64,000 nt of DNA from assembly GCF_020084865.1 (NCBI RefSeq), contig NZ_CP071953.1, positions 2,542,001 to 2,606,000 of the forward strand, given 5' to 3'. The stretch is from Candidatus Kaistella beijingensis. GTDB lineage: Bacteria; Bacteroidota; Bacteroidia; Flavobacteriales; Weeksellaceae. Below the pieces are notes generated by a model. The model was not told the DNA's origin. It ran no database searches and saw nothing but the letters and a program-made list of their open reading frames with translations. Shown here one piece after another: positions 32,704-41,645 of this stretch (the stretch's first letter is position 1; every line of letters begins with the position of its first letter). The position numbers and the translations under genes are program-made.

Positions 32704-33954
32704 ATGAACGCGTCCATCCTCATCATCGGCGACGAGATACTTTCGGGAAATACTTTAGACACCAATTCCAACTTTATCGCTTCGGAATTAAAAAATATCG
32801 GAATTTCAGTTTCAAGAATTTTTACTGTGCCGGATCAAATCGAAACAATCAAAAATGGATTGAAATCCGCCACGCAAATTTCGGAAATCGTCATAACAAC
32901 AGGCGGAATCGGACCTACAAAAGATGACAAGACCAGAACTGCTTTCGCCGAATTCTTCAATGATAAATTGGTTTTGGATGACGAAACTTTCGAACATCTA
33001 CAACAGCTTTTAATTAAAAGAAAACGGGAACATCTTCTCGACATCAATAAAAGTCAGGCGATTGTTTTATCCAAAGCGAAAATTTTTCAAAACGAAAACG
33101 GAACCGCACCCTGTCAAATGATCGAAGAAAATGGGAAACTCGTTTTTTCGCTTCCCGGTGTTCCTTTCGAGGTGAAACCTTTGATTAAGAATCAAATCAT
33201 TCCTTATTTAAAAGAGAGATTTTCATTAAATCATATCGTAACAAAAATTATTTCTGTCGTCGATTTTCCTGAGAGTTTGCTTTCTGCAACCATTGAAGAT
33301 TGGGAACTTTCTCTCCCCGAAAATATTTCACTTTCTTATTTGCCGATTGGAACGCGAATTAAATTGCGATTGACTTCAACTGGAAATGATTTACAAGAAA
33401 TTCAAAATCAATTAGATGCGGCAATTGAAAAACTAAAACCTTATATCTCTGAAAAAGTAATTTCCTGGGACGGCAACGAAATTCAGGAAATTTTGAAGGA
33501 AGTATTAACGGAAAGAAATCTCACCGTTTCCACGGCGGAAAGTTGTACGGGTGGAGAATTGTCGCGATTAATTACATCAGTTTCAGGCAGCTCGAAATAT
33601 TTTTTGGGCGGAATTATAGCATATGATTATCATAAAAAAATAGAAATTTTAGGAGTTTCGGAAAGAACAATTTTAGACAAAACGGTGGTTTCCGAAGAAG
33701 TTGCACAGGAAATGAGTTTGGGTTGCCAAAAATTATTTAAAACCGATATTTCACTTTCTACAACGGGAGTTTCCGGGCCGAATTCCGATGATTTTAATAA
33801 TGAAATTGGAACAGTGTTTTATTCGATTCGGGTGAAAGATTTTGAAAGAACCAACCGTCTATTTCTTCCGCATCTGGAAAGAAATGATTTTGCCAATTTT
33901 GTTTCACAAAGGATTCTACAGGATTTGGTGGAGGTTTTAATTAAAATGGAATGA
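32704..33954 (+). CDS. cinA: CinA family protein (competence/damage-inducible, NMN amidohydrolase)
   Basis: 416 residues from the ATG at 32704; upstream in-frame codons from 32644 cover repeat DNA. The N-terminal MoaB/MoeA-like domain (ILIIGDEILSGNTLDTNSNF, VITTGGIGPTKDD, FSLPGVPFEVK) occupies about 1-170, and the C-terminal PncC-type amidase (STAESCTGGELSRLITSVSG, then TTGVSGPN) about 265-416. It deamidates nicotinamide mononucleotide in pyridine-nucleotide salvage. Full-length. Confidence 0.93.
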   Translation: MNASILIIGDEILSGNTLDTNSNFIASELKNIGISVSRIFTVPDQIETIKNGLKSATQISEIVITTGGIGPTKDDKTRTAFAEFFNDKLVLDDETFEHLQQLLIKRKREHLLDINKSQAIVLSKAKIFQNENGTAPCQMIEENGKLVFSLPGVPFEVKPLIKNQIIPYLKERFSLNHIVTKIISVVDFPESLLSATIEDWELSLPENISLSYLPIGTRIKLRLTSTGNDLQEIQNQLDAAIEKLKPYISEKVISWDGNEIQEILKEVLTERNLTVSTAESCTGGELSRLITSVSGSSKYFLGGIIAYDYHKKIEILGVSERTILDKTVVSEEVAQEMSLGCQKLFKTDISLSTTGVSGPNSDDFNNEIGTVFYSIRVKDFERTNRLFLPHLERNDFANFVSQRILQDLVEVLIKME

Positions 33955-34008
33955 TTTTGAAATAAATCTCCATTCAAAACGTTTAAGAATCGAACCAAAA
34001 ATTTAACA

Positions 34009-34671
34009 ATGAAAAAGAGTATTGCAGTTTTTTTGTTTTTTACGATGCAGTTAATATTTGCTCAAACCGTGAAAAACATGGGCGATTTTTCTTCCCTGAA
34101 AGTTTACGACAAAATTAGTGTGACGCTGATTCCATCCGATGAAAGCAGAATACAAATTGATCAATCCGAATCGGAAGTGGAAATTGTTAATAAAAACGGA
34201 GAGTTGAAAATTAGAATGATTCCACAAAAAATTCTGCAAGGAAGCAGCACCACGGTGAAGGTTTTTTACGAGAATCTGAATGATATTCAGGCAAGTCAAG
34301 GTTCCTCTGTTTCATCTGCACAAATTGTAGAGTCGAATTCGCTTAATCTTACTTCCAATGAAGGTTCAAAAATCAATCTCAAACTGGAGACAGAAAATTT
34401 AAATATAAAAATCAATTCAGGCGGAATTATGCAGCTTTCTGGCAATGCAACCCAACAAGATGTGGTGGTAAATTCAGGCGGGAAATATTTGGCTGAAAAT
34501 CTGCAGTCGCAAAATGCGACAGTTACAACCAATGCGGGTGGATTCGCAGAAGTGAATGTTTCTGATGCGGTAAATGCAACAACAAGAGCAGGAGGAATCA
34601 TCGATGTTTACGGAGATCCTGATGAACGTAACGTGAAAAATGTAATTGGCGGAAAAATTAATTTTAAATAA
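34009..34671 (+). CDS. Head-GIN (DUF2807) domain protein, secreted
   Basis: 220 residues. A Sec signal (MKKSIAVFLFFTMQLIFAQ) precedes a right-handed beta-helix-like domain of the DUF2807 family: FSSLKVYDKISVTLIPSDES, then repeated short strands (NINSGGIMQLSGNAT, VVVNSGGKYLAENL, NATTRAGGIIDVYGDP). It is found mainly in Bacteroidota; function unknown, probably an envelope protein. A terminator hairpin follows at 34681. Confidence 0.85.
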   Translation: MKKSIAVFLFFTMQLIFAQTVKNMGDFSSLKVYDKISVTLIPSDESRIQIDQSESEVEIVNKNGELKIRMIPQKILQGSSTTVKVFYENLNDIQASQGSSVSSAQIVESNSLNLTSNEGSKINLKLETENLNIKINSGGIMQLSGNATQQDVVVNSGGKYLAENLQSQNATVTTNAGGFAEVNVSDAVNATTRAGGIIDVYGDPDERNVKNVIGGKINFK

Positions 34672-34680
34672 AATCGAAAC

Positions 34681-34710
34681 AAACCATTCAAAAGAATGGT
34701 TTTATTTTTT
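34681..34710 (+). terminator. Terminator after the head-GIN gene
   Basis: AAACCATTC (34681-34689) and GAATGGTTT (34694-34702) form a 9-bp stem with an AAAA loop, followed by a T-rich run. Confidence 0.7.
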
Positions 34711-34763
34711 CGTAACTGTAACGTTGGAGAAAAATATTCTACTAAATAATAAACAGCTTTTTT

Positions 34764-36854
34764 ATGAAAAACCTCAATATCGGTATTCTTGCTTTTGCTG
34801 GAATCATTGCACTAAACTCTTGTGCAACGAAAGTTCCAACGCCACCTCCAACTCCTGAAACACCACAAACTCCAATGGTTACCAAGACCGAAAATCCTGA
34901 AAATGGACTCGATTTATCCACGTTCGACAAATCGGTTCGTCCGCAAGATGATTTCTACAACTATGTGAACGGAAGTTGGATGAAGACGGCGAAAATTCCT
35001 GCCGATAAATCAACGTGGGGAAGCTTCAACAAATTGGCAGAAGATACCGATAACAACTCAATGACGATTCTCAATTCTTTGTTGAGCGATAAATTTGCAG
35101 AAGGAAGTGAAGGCAAAAAAATCCAGGATTTGTATGCAACTTACATGAATACGGACAAGCGAAATGCAGACGGTGTTGCTCCAATTAAATCTGACCTCGC
35201 CAAAATCGACGCCATAAAATCAGTTGCAGATTTACAGAATTATTTAATTGAAGCGACCAAAAACGGGGAAAATCCTTTTTATTCGTGGGGTGTTTTTTCT
35301 GATTTGAAGGACTCTAAAATGAATGCGGTTTACATGGGCGACGCTTCTTTGGGAATGGGACGTGATTATTTTCAAAAAGTAAATCCAAAAAATACGGAAG
35401 CTCTTGCTGAATACACAAAGTATGTCGCTTCGATGTTGGATGTTTTGGGTTATAAAAACTCAACAACTGCTGCTCAAAATATTGTGAATTTCGAGAAAAC
35501 GATGGCGCAAACTTTATTGACGAATGAGCAGATTCGCGATGCGACTTTGCAGTACAATCCGCAAACTATGCCGCAATTGAAGAATTTGGTGAAAAGTGTT
35601 GATCTACCGAAATATTTAACTTCTGTTGGTGTGAATACGGATAAAGTAATTGTTGGTGAACTGAAATATTACCAAAATCTAGACAAGTTTCTCACTGCCA
35701 AAAATATTCCTTTGATTAAGGATTACATGAAATATCACCTTCTTTCAGGAAGTGCAAATTATCTTTCCAAAGATTTGGATGAGAAAAAATTCGCTTTCTA
35801 CGGAAAATATCTTCGCGGTCAACAGGAACAAAGAGCTCAAAACAAACGTGCCTTCGAACTCATCAACGGAACTTTGGGTGAAGCTTTCGGGAAATTGTAT
35901 GTGGATAAATATTTCCCTGCAGAAGCAAAAGCACAAATGGTGGAATTGATTGGTTATTTAAAGAAAAGTTTTGCTTCCCACATCAACGATTTAGCGTGGA
36001 TGTCGCCTGCTACAAAGGAAAAAGCTTTAACCAAACTCAATAAATTTACTGTGAAAGTCGCTTATCCTGATAAATGGAAGGACTATTCAAAATTGACTAT
36101 TGCTTCAGAAGCAAACGGAGGAACTTTGTATAAAAACCTGCAAAATGTTACCGCTTGGCAATACCAAAAAAGTTTAGAAAAAATCGGCAAACCTGTTGAC
36201 AGAACGGAATGGGGAATGACGCCGCAAACCGTGAATGCTTACTATAATCCTGTCAACAACGAAATCGTGTTTCCTGCCGCAATTCTGCAACCGCCATTCT
36301 TCAATCCAAAAGCAGATGCAGCGATTAATTTTGGTGGAATCGGTGCGGTAATCGGTCACGAAATGACACACGGTTTCGACGATTCTGGAGCTCAATTTGA
36401 CGCAGATGGAAACTTAGTTGATTGGTGGACAAAAGAAGACAAAGCCAATTTCGAAAAAGCGACAAAATCTCTCGCAGCACAATACAGTGCTTATGAACCA
36501 GTGAAAGGAACTTTCGTGAATGGTGAATTTACCAACGGTGAAAATATTGCCGATTTAGGGGGCGTGAATATTTCCTACGACGCACTTCAAATGTATCTCA
36601 AAGATCATGGAAATCCAGGATTAATCAGCGGTTACACCCAAGATCAAAGATTTTTCCTAAGTTGGGCAACGGTTTGGAGAACTTTGCAGAAAGAAGCCGC
36701 GTTGATCAACCAAATTAAAACCAACGAACATTCACCTGGTTTGTACAGAGCATTTGGTCCGCTCGTAAACACCGATGCTTTCTATAAAGCTTTTGAGGTG
36801 AAAGAAGGAGACAAACATTATAAAAAACCAGAAGACAGAATTAGGATCTGGTAA
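34764..36854 (+). CDS. M13 family metallopeptidase lipoprotein (first of a tandem pair)
   Basis: 696 residues. SPII signal with Cys at about 20 (LNSCATK), Pro/Thr-rich linker, then a full neprilysin-like M13 enzyme: RPQDDFYNYVNGSWM, NAYYNPVNNEIVFPAAILQP, zinc motif HEMTH (about 532-536), GENIADLGG (about 592) and the end CxxW-less terminus IRIW. It is a zinc endopeptidase on the periplasmic or outer-membrane face. A close paralog follows at 36965; the two share order, length and most motifs. Confidence 0.95.
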   Translation: MKNLNIGILAFAGIIALNSCATKVPTPPPTPETPQTPMVTKTENPENGLDLSTFDKSVRPQDDFYNYVNGSWMKTAKIPADKSTWGSFNKLAEDTDNNSMTILNSLLSDKFAEGSEGKKIQDLYATYMNTDKRNADGVAPIKSDLAKIDAIKSVADLQNYLIEATKNGENPFYSWGVFSDLKDSKMNAVYMGDASLGMGRDYFQKVNPKNTEALAEYTKYVASMLDVLGYKNSTTAAQNIVNFEKTMAQTLLTNEQIRDATLQYNPQTMPQLKNLVKSVDLPKYLTSVGVNTDKVIVGELKYYQNLDKFLTAKNIPLIKDYMKYHLLSGSANYLSKDLDEKKFAFYGKYLRGQQEQRAQNKRAFELINGTLGEAFGKLYVDKYFPAEAKAQMVELIGYLKKSFASHINDLAWMSPATKEKALTKLNKFTVKVAYPDKWKDYSKLTIASEANGGTLYKNLQNVTAWQYQKSLEKIGKPVDRTEWGMTPQTVNAYYNPVNNEIVFPAAILQPPFFNPKADAAINFGGIGAVIGHEMTHGFDDSGAQFDADGNLVDWWTKEDKANFEKATKSLAAQYSAYEPVKGTFVNGEFTNGENIADLGGVNISYDALQMYLKDHGNPGLISGYTQDQRFFLSWATVWRTLQKEAALINQIKTNEHSPGLYRAFGPLVNTDAFYKAFEVKEGDKHYKKPEDRIRIW

Positions 36855-36873
36855 AAAATATAATCATTTCAGT

Positions 36874-36910
36874 AAGTTGACAGGGTTTTAAAATCCTGTT
36901 AACTTTTTTT
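36874..36910 (+). terminator. Terminator between the tandem M13 genes
   Basis: An 11-bp stem (36874-36884 with 36895-36905, one G-T pair) followed by a run of T. It suggests the two peptidase genes are separate transcription units despite being tandem. Confidence 0.7.
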
Positions 36911-36964
36911 AGTGCAACATAAATTGTTATCTTTGAGAATTCTCGATCATTATAAAAATTAGAT

Positions 36965-39043
36965 ATGAAAAAATTGACGATTTCCGTACTCGCATTCTCT
37001 GGAATTATTTTGATGAATTCCTGCGGTACAGCAAAAACAGCGGAAACCAATACCGAACAAACCCCTGTAAAACCTGCAAAAGACGTAGATTACGGAATTA
37101 ATCTTTCTTACATGGACAACAATATTCGTCCACAAGATGACTTCTTTAGTTATGTGAACGGAAACTGGATGAAAACCACAGAAATTCCTTCAGACAAAAC
37201 CAGATGGGGAAGTTTCGACAAATTGCGTGAAGAAACCGATGTTGCCTCGCTTGAAATTCTGCATAAAATCTTAAACGATAAATTTTCAGCCAATTCTGAA
37301 GGTGAAAAAATCCAAAATCTCTACGGAACTTTCATGGATTGGGATAAAAGAAATGCAGACGGAATCAGGCCCATCCAAGCTGATTTGGCAAAAATTGACC
37401 AGATAAAATCCATCGCAGATTTGCAGAAATATATGTTGGAAGCTACAAAAACGGGCGACAATCCCTTCTATATGTGGCGCGTAAGTGCAGACATGAAAAA
37501 CTCTGTAATGAATGCGGTTTATCTTGGTGGTCCGAGTCTTGGTTTGGGAAGAGATTATTACCAAAAAGAGAACGAAGCCAACACGAAAACTTTGGGAGAA
37601 TACAAAAATTACCTAGCAAAACTGTTTGATGTTTTGGGTGAAAAAAATGCTGACCAAACTGCGCAAAGAGTTGTGACATTCGAAAAGCAACTCGCTAATT
37701 ATTTGTTGACCAACGAGGAAAACCGTGACTCCAACAAACGTTACAACCCCAAAACAATTAAAGAACTTTCGACTTTAACAACGCACATCGATTTGCCCAA
37801 TTATCTTTCTAACGTAGGGGTAAAAACCGATAAAGTGATTGTAAGCGAACTGAAATATTACCAAAATATGGATTCGTGGATGAACGAAAGAACGCTTCCT
37901 TTGCTGAAAGATTATATGAAGGCGAGAATGATTTCTTCCAATGCGGATAATCTTGATAAAAGATTGGATGACATCAATTTTGATTTTTACAACAAAACGC
38001 TTCAAGGTCAGAAAGAGCAAAGAGCAATGGATAAACGTGGTTTGAGCGTGGTTAACGGAACTTTGGGTGAGGCTTTCGGAAAACTGTATGTCGAGAAATA
38101 TTTCCCAGCGGAAGCGAAAGCCCAGATGGAAACCTATATTTCTTACCTGAAAAAATCCTTTAAAGAACACATTGCCAATTTGGATTGGATGTCGGATGCG
38201 ACGAAAGTGAAAGCGCAAGAAAAACTTTCAAAATTCGGAGTGAAAATCGCTTATCCCGACAAGTGGAGAGATTACTCTAAACTGCAACTGGTTTCTCCCA
38301 AAAATGGTGGAACCTATTACGGAAACCGCCAAAAAATCACAGAATGGTTCTACAACAGAAATTTAGAAAAAGTTGGAAAACCAGTTGACAAAACCGAATG
38401 GGGAATGTCGCCACAAACTGTGAATGCTTATTACAGCGGTTCAAACAACGAAATCGTTTTCCCTGCTGCAATTCTTCAGCCGCCGTTTTTCAATTTTAAA
38501 GCAGATCCTGCCGTAAATTTTGGTGGAATTGGTGCGGTAATTGGGCACGAGATTTCTCACGGTTTCGATGATTCCGGTTCCCGTTTTGACGGCTATGGAA
38601 ACTTGAATAATTGGTGGACGGATGCAGACCGAAAAAATTTCGACGCAAAAGTAGGTCAACTTGCCGCCCAATACGATAAATATGAACCCGTAAAAGGAAG
38701 TTTCGTGAACGGAAAATTCACCAGCGGTGAAAACATCGGAGATTTGGGTGGAGTAGCGGTGGCTTATACTGCGCTTCAAATGTATTTGAAAGACCACGGA
38801 AATCCAGGGTTAATCAGCGGTTTCACGCAGGATCAAAGATTTTTCATGAGTTGGGCAACCGTTTGGCGAACCAAAGCAACCGAACAATACACCGTGAACC
38901 AAGTGAAAACCGATCCGCATTCTCCGGGATATTATCGTGCGTTCGGACCATTGGTGAATCAGGATGCGTTTTACAAAGCATTCGATGTAAAACCAGGTGA
39001 TAAATTGTATAAAGCGCCAAACGAAAGAATTAAGATTTGGTAG
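36965..39043 (+). CDS. M13 family metallopeptidase lipoprotein (second of a tandem pair)
   Basis: 692 residues. Lipobox LMNSC (Cys about 19), then RPQDDFFSYVNGNWM, NAYYSGSNNEIVFPAAILQP, zinc motif HEISH (about 528-532) and GENIGDLGG. It is clearly paralogous to the preceding gene, so this is a local duplication. Differences are spread over the protein, which indicates an old duplication and perhaps different peptide preference. An IS3-family element starts 22 bp after its stop. Confidence 0.95.
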   Translation: MKKLTISVLAFSGIILMNSCGTAKTAETNTEQTPVKPAKDVDYGINLSYMDNNIRPQDDFFSYVNGNWMKTTEIPSDKTRWGSFDKLREETDVASLEILHKILNDKFSANSEGEKIQNLYGTFMDWDKRNADGIRPIQADLAKIDQIKSIADLQKYMLEATKTGDNPFYMWRVSADMKNSVMNAVYLGGPSLGLGRDYYQKENEANTKTLGEYKNYLAKLFDVLGEKNADQTAQRVVTFEKQLANYLLTNEENRDSNKRYNPKTIKELSTLTTHIDLPNYLSNVGVKTDKVIVSELKYYQNMDSWMNERTLPLLKDYMKARMISSNADNLDKRLDDINFDFYNKTLQGQKEQRAMDKRGLSVVNGTLGEAFGKLYVEKYFPAEAKAQMETYISYLKKSFKEHIANLDWMSDATKVKAQEKLSKFGVKIAYPDKWRDYSKLQLVSPKNGGTYYGNRQKITEWFYNRNLEKVGKPVDKTEWGMSPQTVNAYYSGSNNEIVFPAAILQPPFFNFKADPAVNFGGIGAVIGHEISHGFDDSGSRFDGYGNLNNWWTDADRKNFDAKVGQLAAQYDKYEPVKGSFVNGKFTSGENIGDLGGVAVAYTALQMYLKDHGNPGLISGFTQDQRFFMSWATVWRTKATEQYTVNQVKTDPHSPGYYRAFGPLVNQDAFYKAFDVKPGDKLYKAPNERIKIW

Positions 39044-39090
39044 AAAAAATTTCCTCTCGGTTTAGACTGCACCCAAAAGTTTAGACAAAA

Positions 39091-39891
39091 TTAAACAATA
39101 TTATTAAAGGAAAGAGTTCGGTACTGTACCGGGCTCTTTCCTTTTAAATTAAGCCTTATTCTGTCGTTGTTGTAATAATCAATGTATTCTTTTATTTCTT
39201 TCCTGAGTTCGTCGATAGAACCAAACTTTTTGGTATAAAACATTTCAGACTTCAATGTTCCGAAGAAATTTTCGATTATGGCATTGTCCAGACAGTTCCC
39301 TTTTCGGGACATACTTTGAACAATTCCTTTTTCTTTTAATATATTTTGATAAGCTTTCATTTGATATTGCCAACCTTGGTCTGAATGTAAAATGATGTTT
39401 TCTGTATTTTTAATTTTCTTTAAACCCTTTTTCAGCATATCTGTAATCTGTGCAAAGACAGGCCTTTCTGAGAGATTATAGCTGATGATTTCACCGTTGA
39501 ATAAATCGATTATCGGAGATAAATAGAGCTTATTTCCCGAGACATTAAATTCCGTTACATCGGTTGCCCACTTCGTGTTCGGCTGGTCGGCTTTGAAATT
39601 TCTTTTCAAAATATTGGGTGCTATTTTTCCTTGTTCTCCACGGTAAGATTTGTATTTCTTTACCCGTATAATGCTTTTCAGTCCTAGCGATTTCATTAAT
39701 CTCAATACTGTTTTATGATTGATAATAATTCCTTTATCTCTCATTGTCAAAGTAATACGCCGGTATCCAAACCTTCCTTTGTGTTGATGATAAATCTGTT
39801 TTATCATTGTTTTTACGTCCGAATATTTGTCGGTTTGAGCCTTGTTTTGATGATAATAGAAACTGCTTCTCGCCATCCCGGTACAATCCAA
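39091..39891 (-). CDS. IS3-family transposase OrfB (DDE integrase core)
   Basis: 266 residues as an independent frame, but the frame is open further upstream and is expected to be read as an OrfAB fusion by -1 frameshifting (see 39945). DDE motifs: KWATDVTEFNVSGNKLYLSP with the following IIDLFNGEI (first Asp), ILHSDQGWQYQ (second Asp), and GNCLDNAIIENFFGTLKSEM (Glu). A hairpin at 39104-39147 overlaps its last codons. Confidence 0.93.
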   Translation of the reverse strand: MDCTGMARSSFYYHQNKAQTDKYSDVKTMIKQIYHQHKGRFGYRRITLTMRDKGIIINHKTVLRLMKSLGLKSIIRVKKYKSYRGEQGKIAPNILKRNFKADQPNTKWATDVTEFNVSGNKLYLSPIIDLFNGEIISYNLSERPVFAQITDMLKKGLKKIKNTENIILHSDQGWQYQMKAYQNILKEKGIVQSMSRKGNCLDNAIIENFFGTLKSEMFYTKKFGSIDELRKEIKEYIDYYNNDRIRLNLKGKSPVQYRTLSFNNIV

Positions 39892-39917
39892 TAATACGGA
39901 CAGATTGTATTTAGGCC

Positions 39918-40442
39918 TTAACTCTTCGATGGCTTTTGCTTGTTCTTTTTGAGAGTTAAGGCGTCTAACTTTTTTAGAAAATCGATTTCGGCTCGCAGTC
40001 TTTCATTTTCCAGTAACAATTCTTCTTCCCTGGTCAATGGTTTGCCAGACTTTTTCTTTTTACGTTGGTAATCGCTCATAATTGCTGGTCTTCCTTTGGG
40101 TTTATTCTGTAACCCTAAAATACCACTTTTTTCGTAAGCGCTCCGCCAATTGGTGATGCTGGATTCTGCAGCGATATTAAACCGTGCAGCAGCTTGCTTT
40201 AGAGATAAGTCTTGTGCCTTGATCGTTTCCAAAACTCTTAACTTAAATTTTACGTCATAACGGCGATTGCTTCTGCGTTGCAGTCCTTCAATTCCGTACA
40301 AATCATAAAACCTTTTCCATTTGCGAACAACCGTCGCATCCAAACCTACTTCCTGTGCCAAAGAGTGGATCGACAGATCATTTTTCTTAATCTTCTCCAC
40401 ACAACTCACCTTAAATTCTAAACTATACTTTGATTCTCCCAT
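39918..40442 (-). CDS. IS3-family OrfA (HTH protein)
   Basis: 174 residues with two HTH segments (SIHSLAQEVGLDATVVRKWK and LSLKQAAARFNIAAESSITNWR) and a C-terminal leucine-rich coiled coil (EELLLENERLRAEIDFLKKL). It binds the IS ends and provides the N-terminus of the OrfAB transposase. It is longer than the shortest IS3 OrfA proteins because of the doubled HTH, as in the IS150 group. Confidence 0.9.
   Translation of the reverse strand: MGESKYSLEFKVSCVEKIKKNDLSIHSLAQEVGLDATVVRKWKRFYDLYGIEGLQRRSNRRYDVKFKLRVLETIKAQDLSLKQAAARFNIAAESSITNWRSAYEKSGILGLQNKPKGRPAIMSDYQRKKKKSGKPLTREEELLLENERLRAEIDFLKKLDALTLKKNKQKPSKS
39945..39951 (-). promoter_or_regulatory. Probable -1 frameshift site in the IS (CAAAAAG)
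   Basis: On the minus strand the orfA codons CTC AAA AAG precede a shift that would continue as GAACAAGCAAAAGCC (EQAKA...), directly in frame with orfB. IS3 elements use A-rich slippery codons at this point. Confidence 0.5.
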
Positions 40443-40531
40443 AATAAAAATGCCCCTAAAAAGTGTCTAACTTTTTGGGGGCAGTCCAGTTTCGGGAGGA
40501 TTTTTTTTGATTTTGAAACACTGTAATTTAT

Positions 40532-40539
40532 TATATTTG
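40532..40539 (+). promoter_or_regulatory. -7 promoter element TATATTTG of the TlpA-like gene
   Basis: TATATTTG fits TAnnTTTG, with TTTTG at 40511-40515 as a possible -33 element. It lies 33 bp before the ATG at 40572 and outside the IS. Confidence 0.5.
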
Positions 40540-40571
40540 ATTTTTATTGTCAGCGTTAAAAAACACTATGG

Positions 40572-41603
40572 ATGAAAAATTTATTTTTTCTAATTTTATT
40601 TCTGAACTCTAATTTTTCATTTTCACAGAAAAGTACAAACTTCAAAATTTTCGGAAAAATTGATGGATTAAACAATACTTTCATATATTTAAGTTATGAT
40701 GGTGTAAGAGAAAATAGAAAATGGGACAGCGTGAAAATTAAAAATAATAAGTTCTATTTTGAAGGTCATATCAATGAGAGCAAAAATGGTTTCTTGACCA
40801 TATTAAAAAACAATCGAGTAAATGATTTAAATAATCTGAAATTGAGCGATCGTTTTTTTATTGATCCCAATTCCTCCATAAAAATACAATTAGATTCAAA
40901 GAATTTTCATAAAGCAAAAGTAGAGGGTTCTAAATCACAAAATGATTTTAGCAGATTTCAAAATTTAGTTAAGCAAAACAAAGACAATTACGAAAAGGTA
41001 GTGAAAGATTATGTGGCCAAAAACGAGAATACTTATGTAGGAATGTATTTGCTGAAAAATAATTTTGACATTTTCCCGTATGCACAAATTAAAAACTTCT
41101 ACGAAAATCTGAGTGTTGAAAATGCAAAAAGTGAATACGGAAAGTTAATATTTGAAACCCTCAAAAAATTAGAATTAGCAATTCCTGGCAAAAAAGCTTA
41201 TAATTTTTCAGGTAAAGGTTTTAATAATGAAAATATTGAATTAGCCAATTTTGAAGGGAATTATGTTCTTGTGGATTTTTGGGCAAGTTGGTGTAAACCG
41301 TGTCGTGAAAAAAATCCACATCTTATAGAACTATATAATAGATATAAGAAAGATGGATTTTTAATCATTGGAATTGCCGATGACATGGAATTTCAAGATA
41401 AATGGAGAAAGGTAATTTTAAAAGATAAAATTGAAATTTGGCCACAATTAAATGATAATTCAATCAACGATCATTATGTGGTAAATTTTATTCCGACTCA
41501 ATTTTTGATTGACAGATCGGGGGTAATTATACATCGCTATGATGATGTAAATGAACCTTTTGAAAATCTGAAGAAAGATTTGGAAGAGATTTTAAATAAG
41601 TAA
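40572..41603 (+). CDS. TlpA/thioredoxin-like protein with an N-terminal DUF4369 domain
   Basis: 343 residues. Sec signal (MKNLFFLILFLNSNFSFSQ), a DUF4369-like beta domain (about 22-120; FKIFGKIDGLNNTFIYLSYD), a helical linker, and a C-terminal thioredoxin fold with the active site WCKPC in VDFWASWCKPCREKNPHLI and a cis-Pro region FIPTQFLID. It is a periplasmic thiol-disulfide reductase of the type common in Bacteroidota. It is markedly AT-rich and lies next to an IS, so horizontal transfer is possible. Confidence 0.9.
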   Translation: MKNLFFLILFLNSNFSFSQKSTNFKIFGKIDGLNNTFIYLSYDGVRENRKWDSVKIKNNKFYFEGHINESKNGFLTILKNNRVNDLNNLKLSDRFFIDPNSSIKIQLDSKNFHKAKVEGSKSQNDFSRFQNLVKQNKDNYEKVVKDYVAKNENTYVGMYLLKNNFDIFPYAQIKNFYENLSVENAKSEYGKLIFETLKKLELAIPGKKAYNFSGKGFNNENIELANFEGNYVLVDFWASWCKPCREKNPHLIELYNRYKKDGFLIIGIADDMEFQDKWRKVILKDKIEIWPQLNDNSINDHYVVNFIPTQFLIDRSGVIIHRYDDVNEPFENLKKDLEEILNK

Positions 41604-41645
41604 ATTTATAGATAAAATATCTGTTTCTTTTTTATAAATTTGAAA

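Larger units (their letters stand above)
39065..40486 (-). mobile_element. IS3-family insertion sequence, complete
   Basis: About 1.42 kb with imperfect terminal inverted repeats: GACTGCACCCAAAAG at the left and the complement of a GACTGCCCCCAAAAAG end at the right. Two overlapping-frame ORFs (orfA, orfB) are both intact, so it may be active. No clear target-site duplication is seen. It is inserted between the M13 gene and a TlpA-like gene. Confidence 0.85.

Noticed and set aside
34996..39043. One of the tandem M13 genes being a pseudogene
   Set aside because: Both frames are uninterrupted with signal peptides, zinc motifs and full C-termini.
39065..40486. Target-site duplication of the IS element
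   Set aside because: The bases flanking the inverted repeats (TTTA and CAGT) do not match, so no duplication is claimed.
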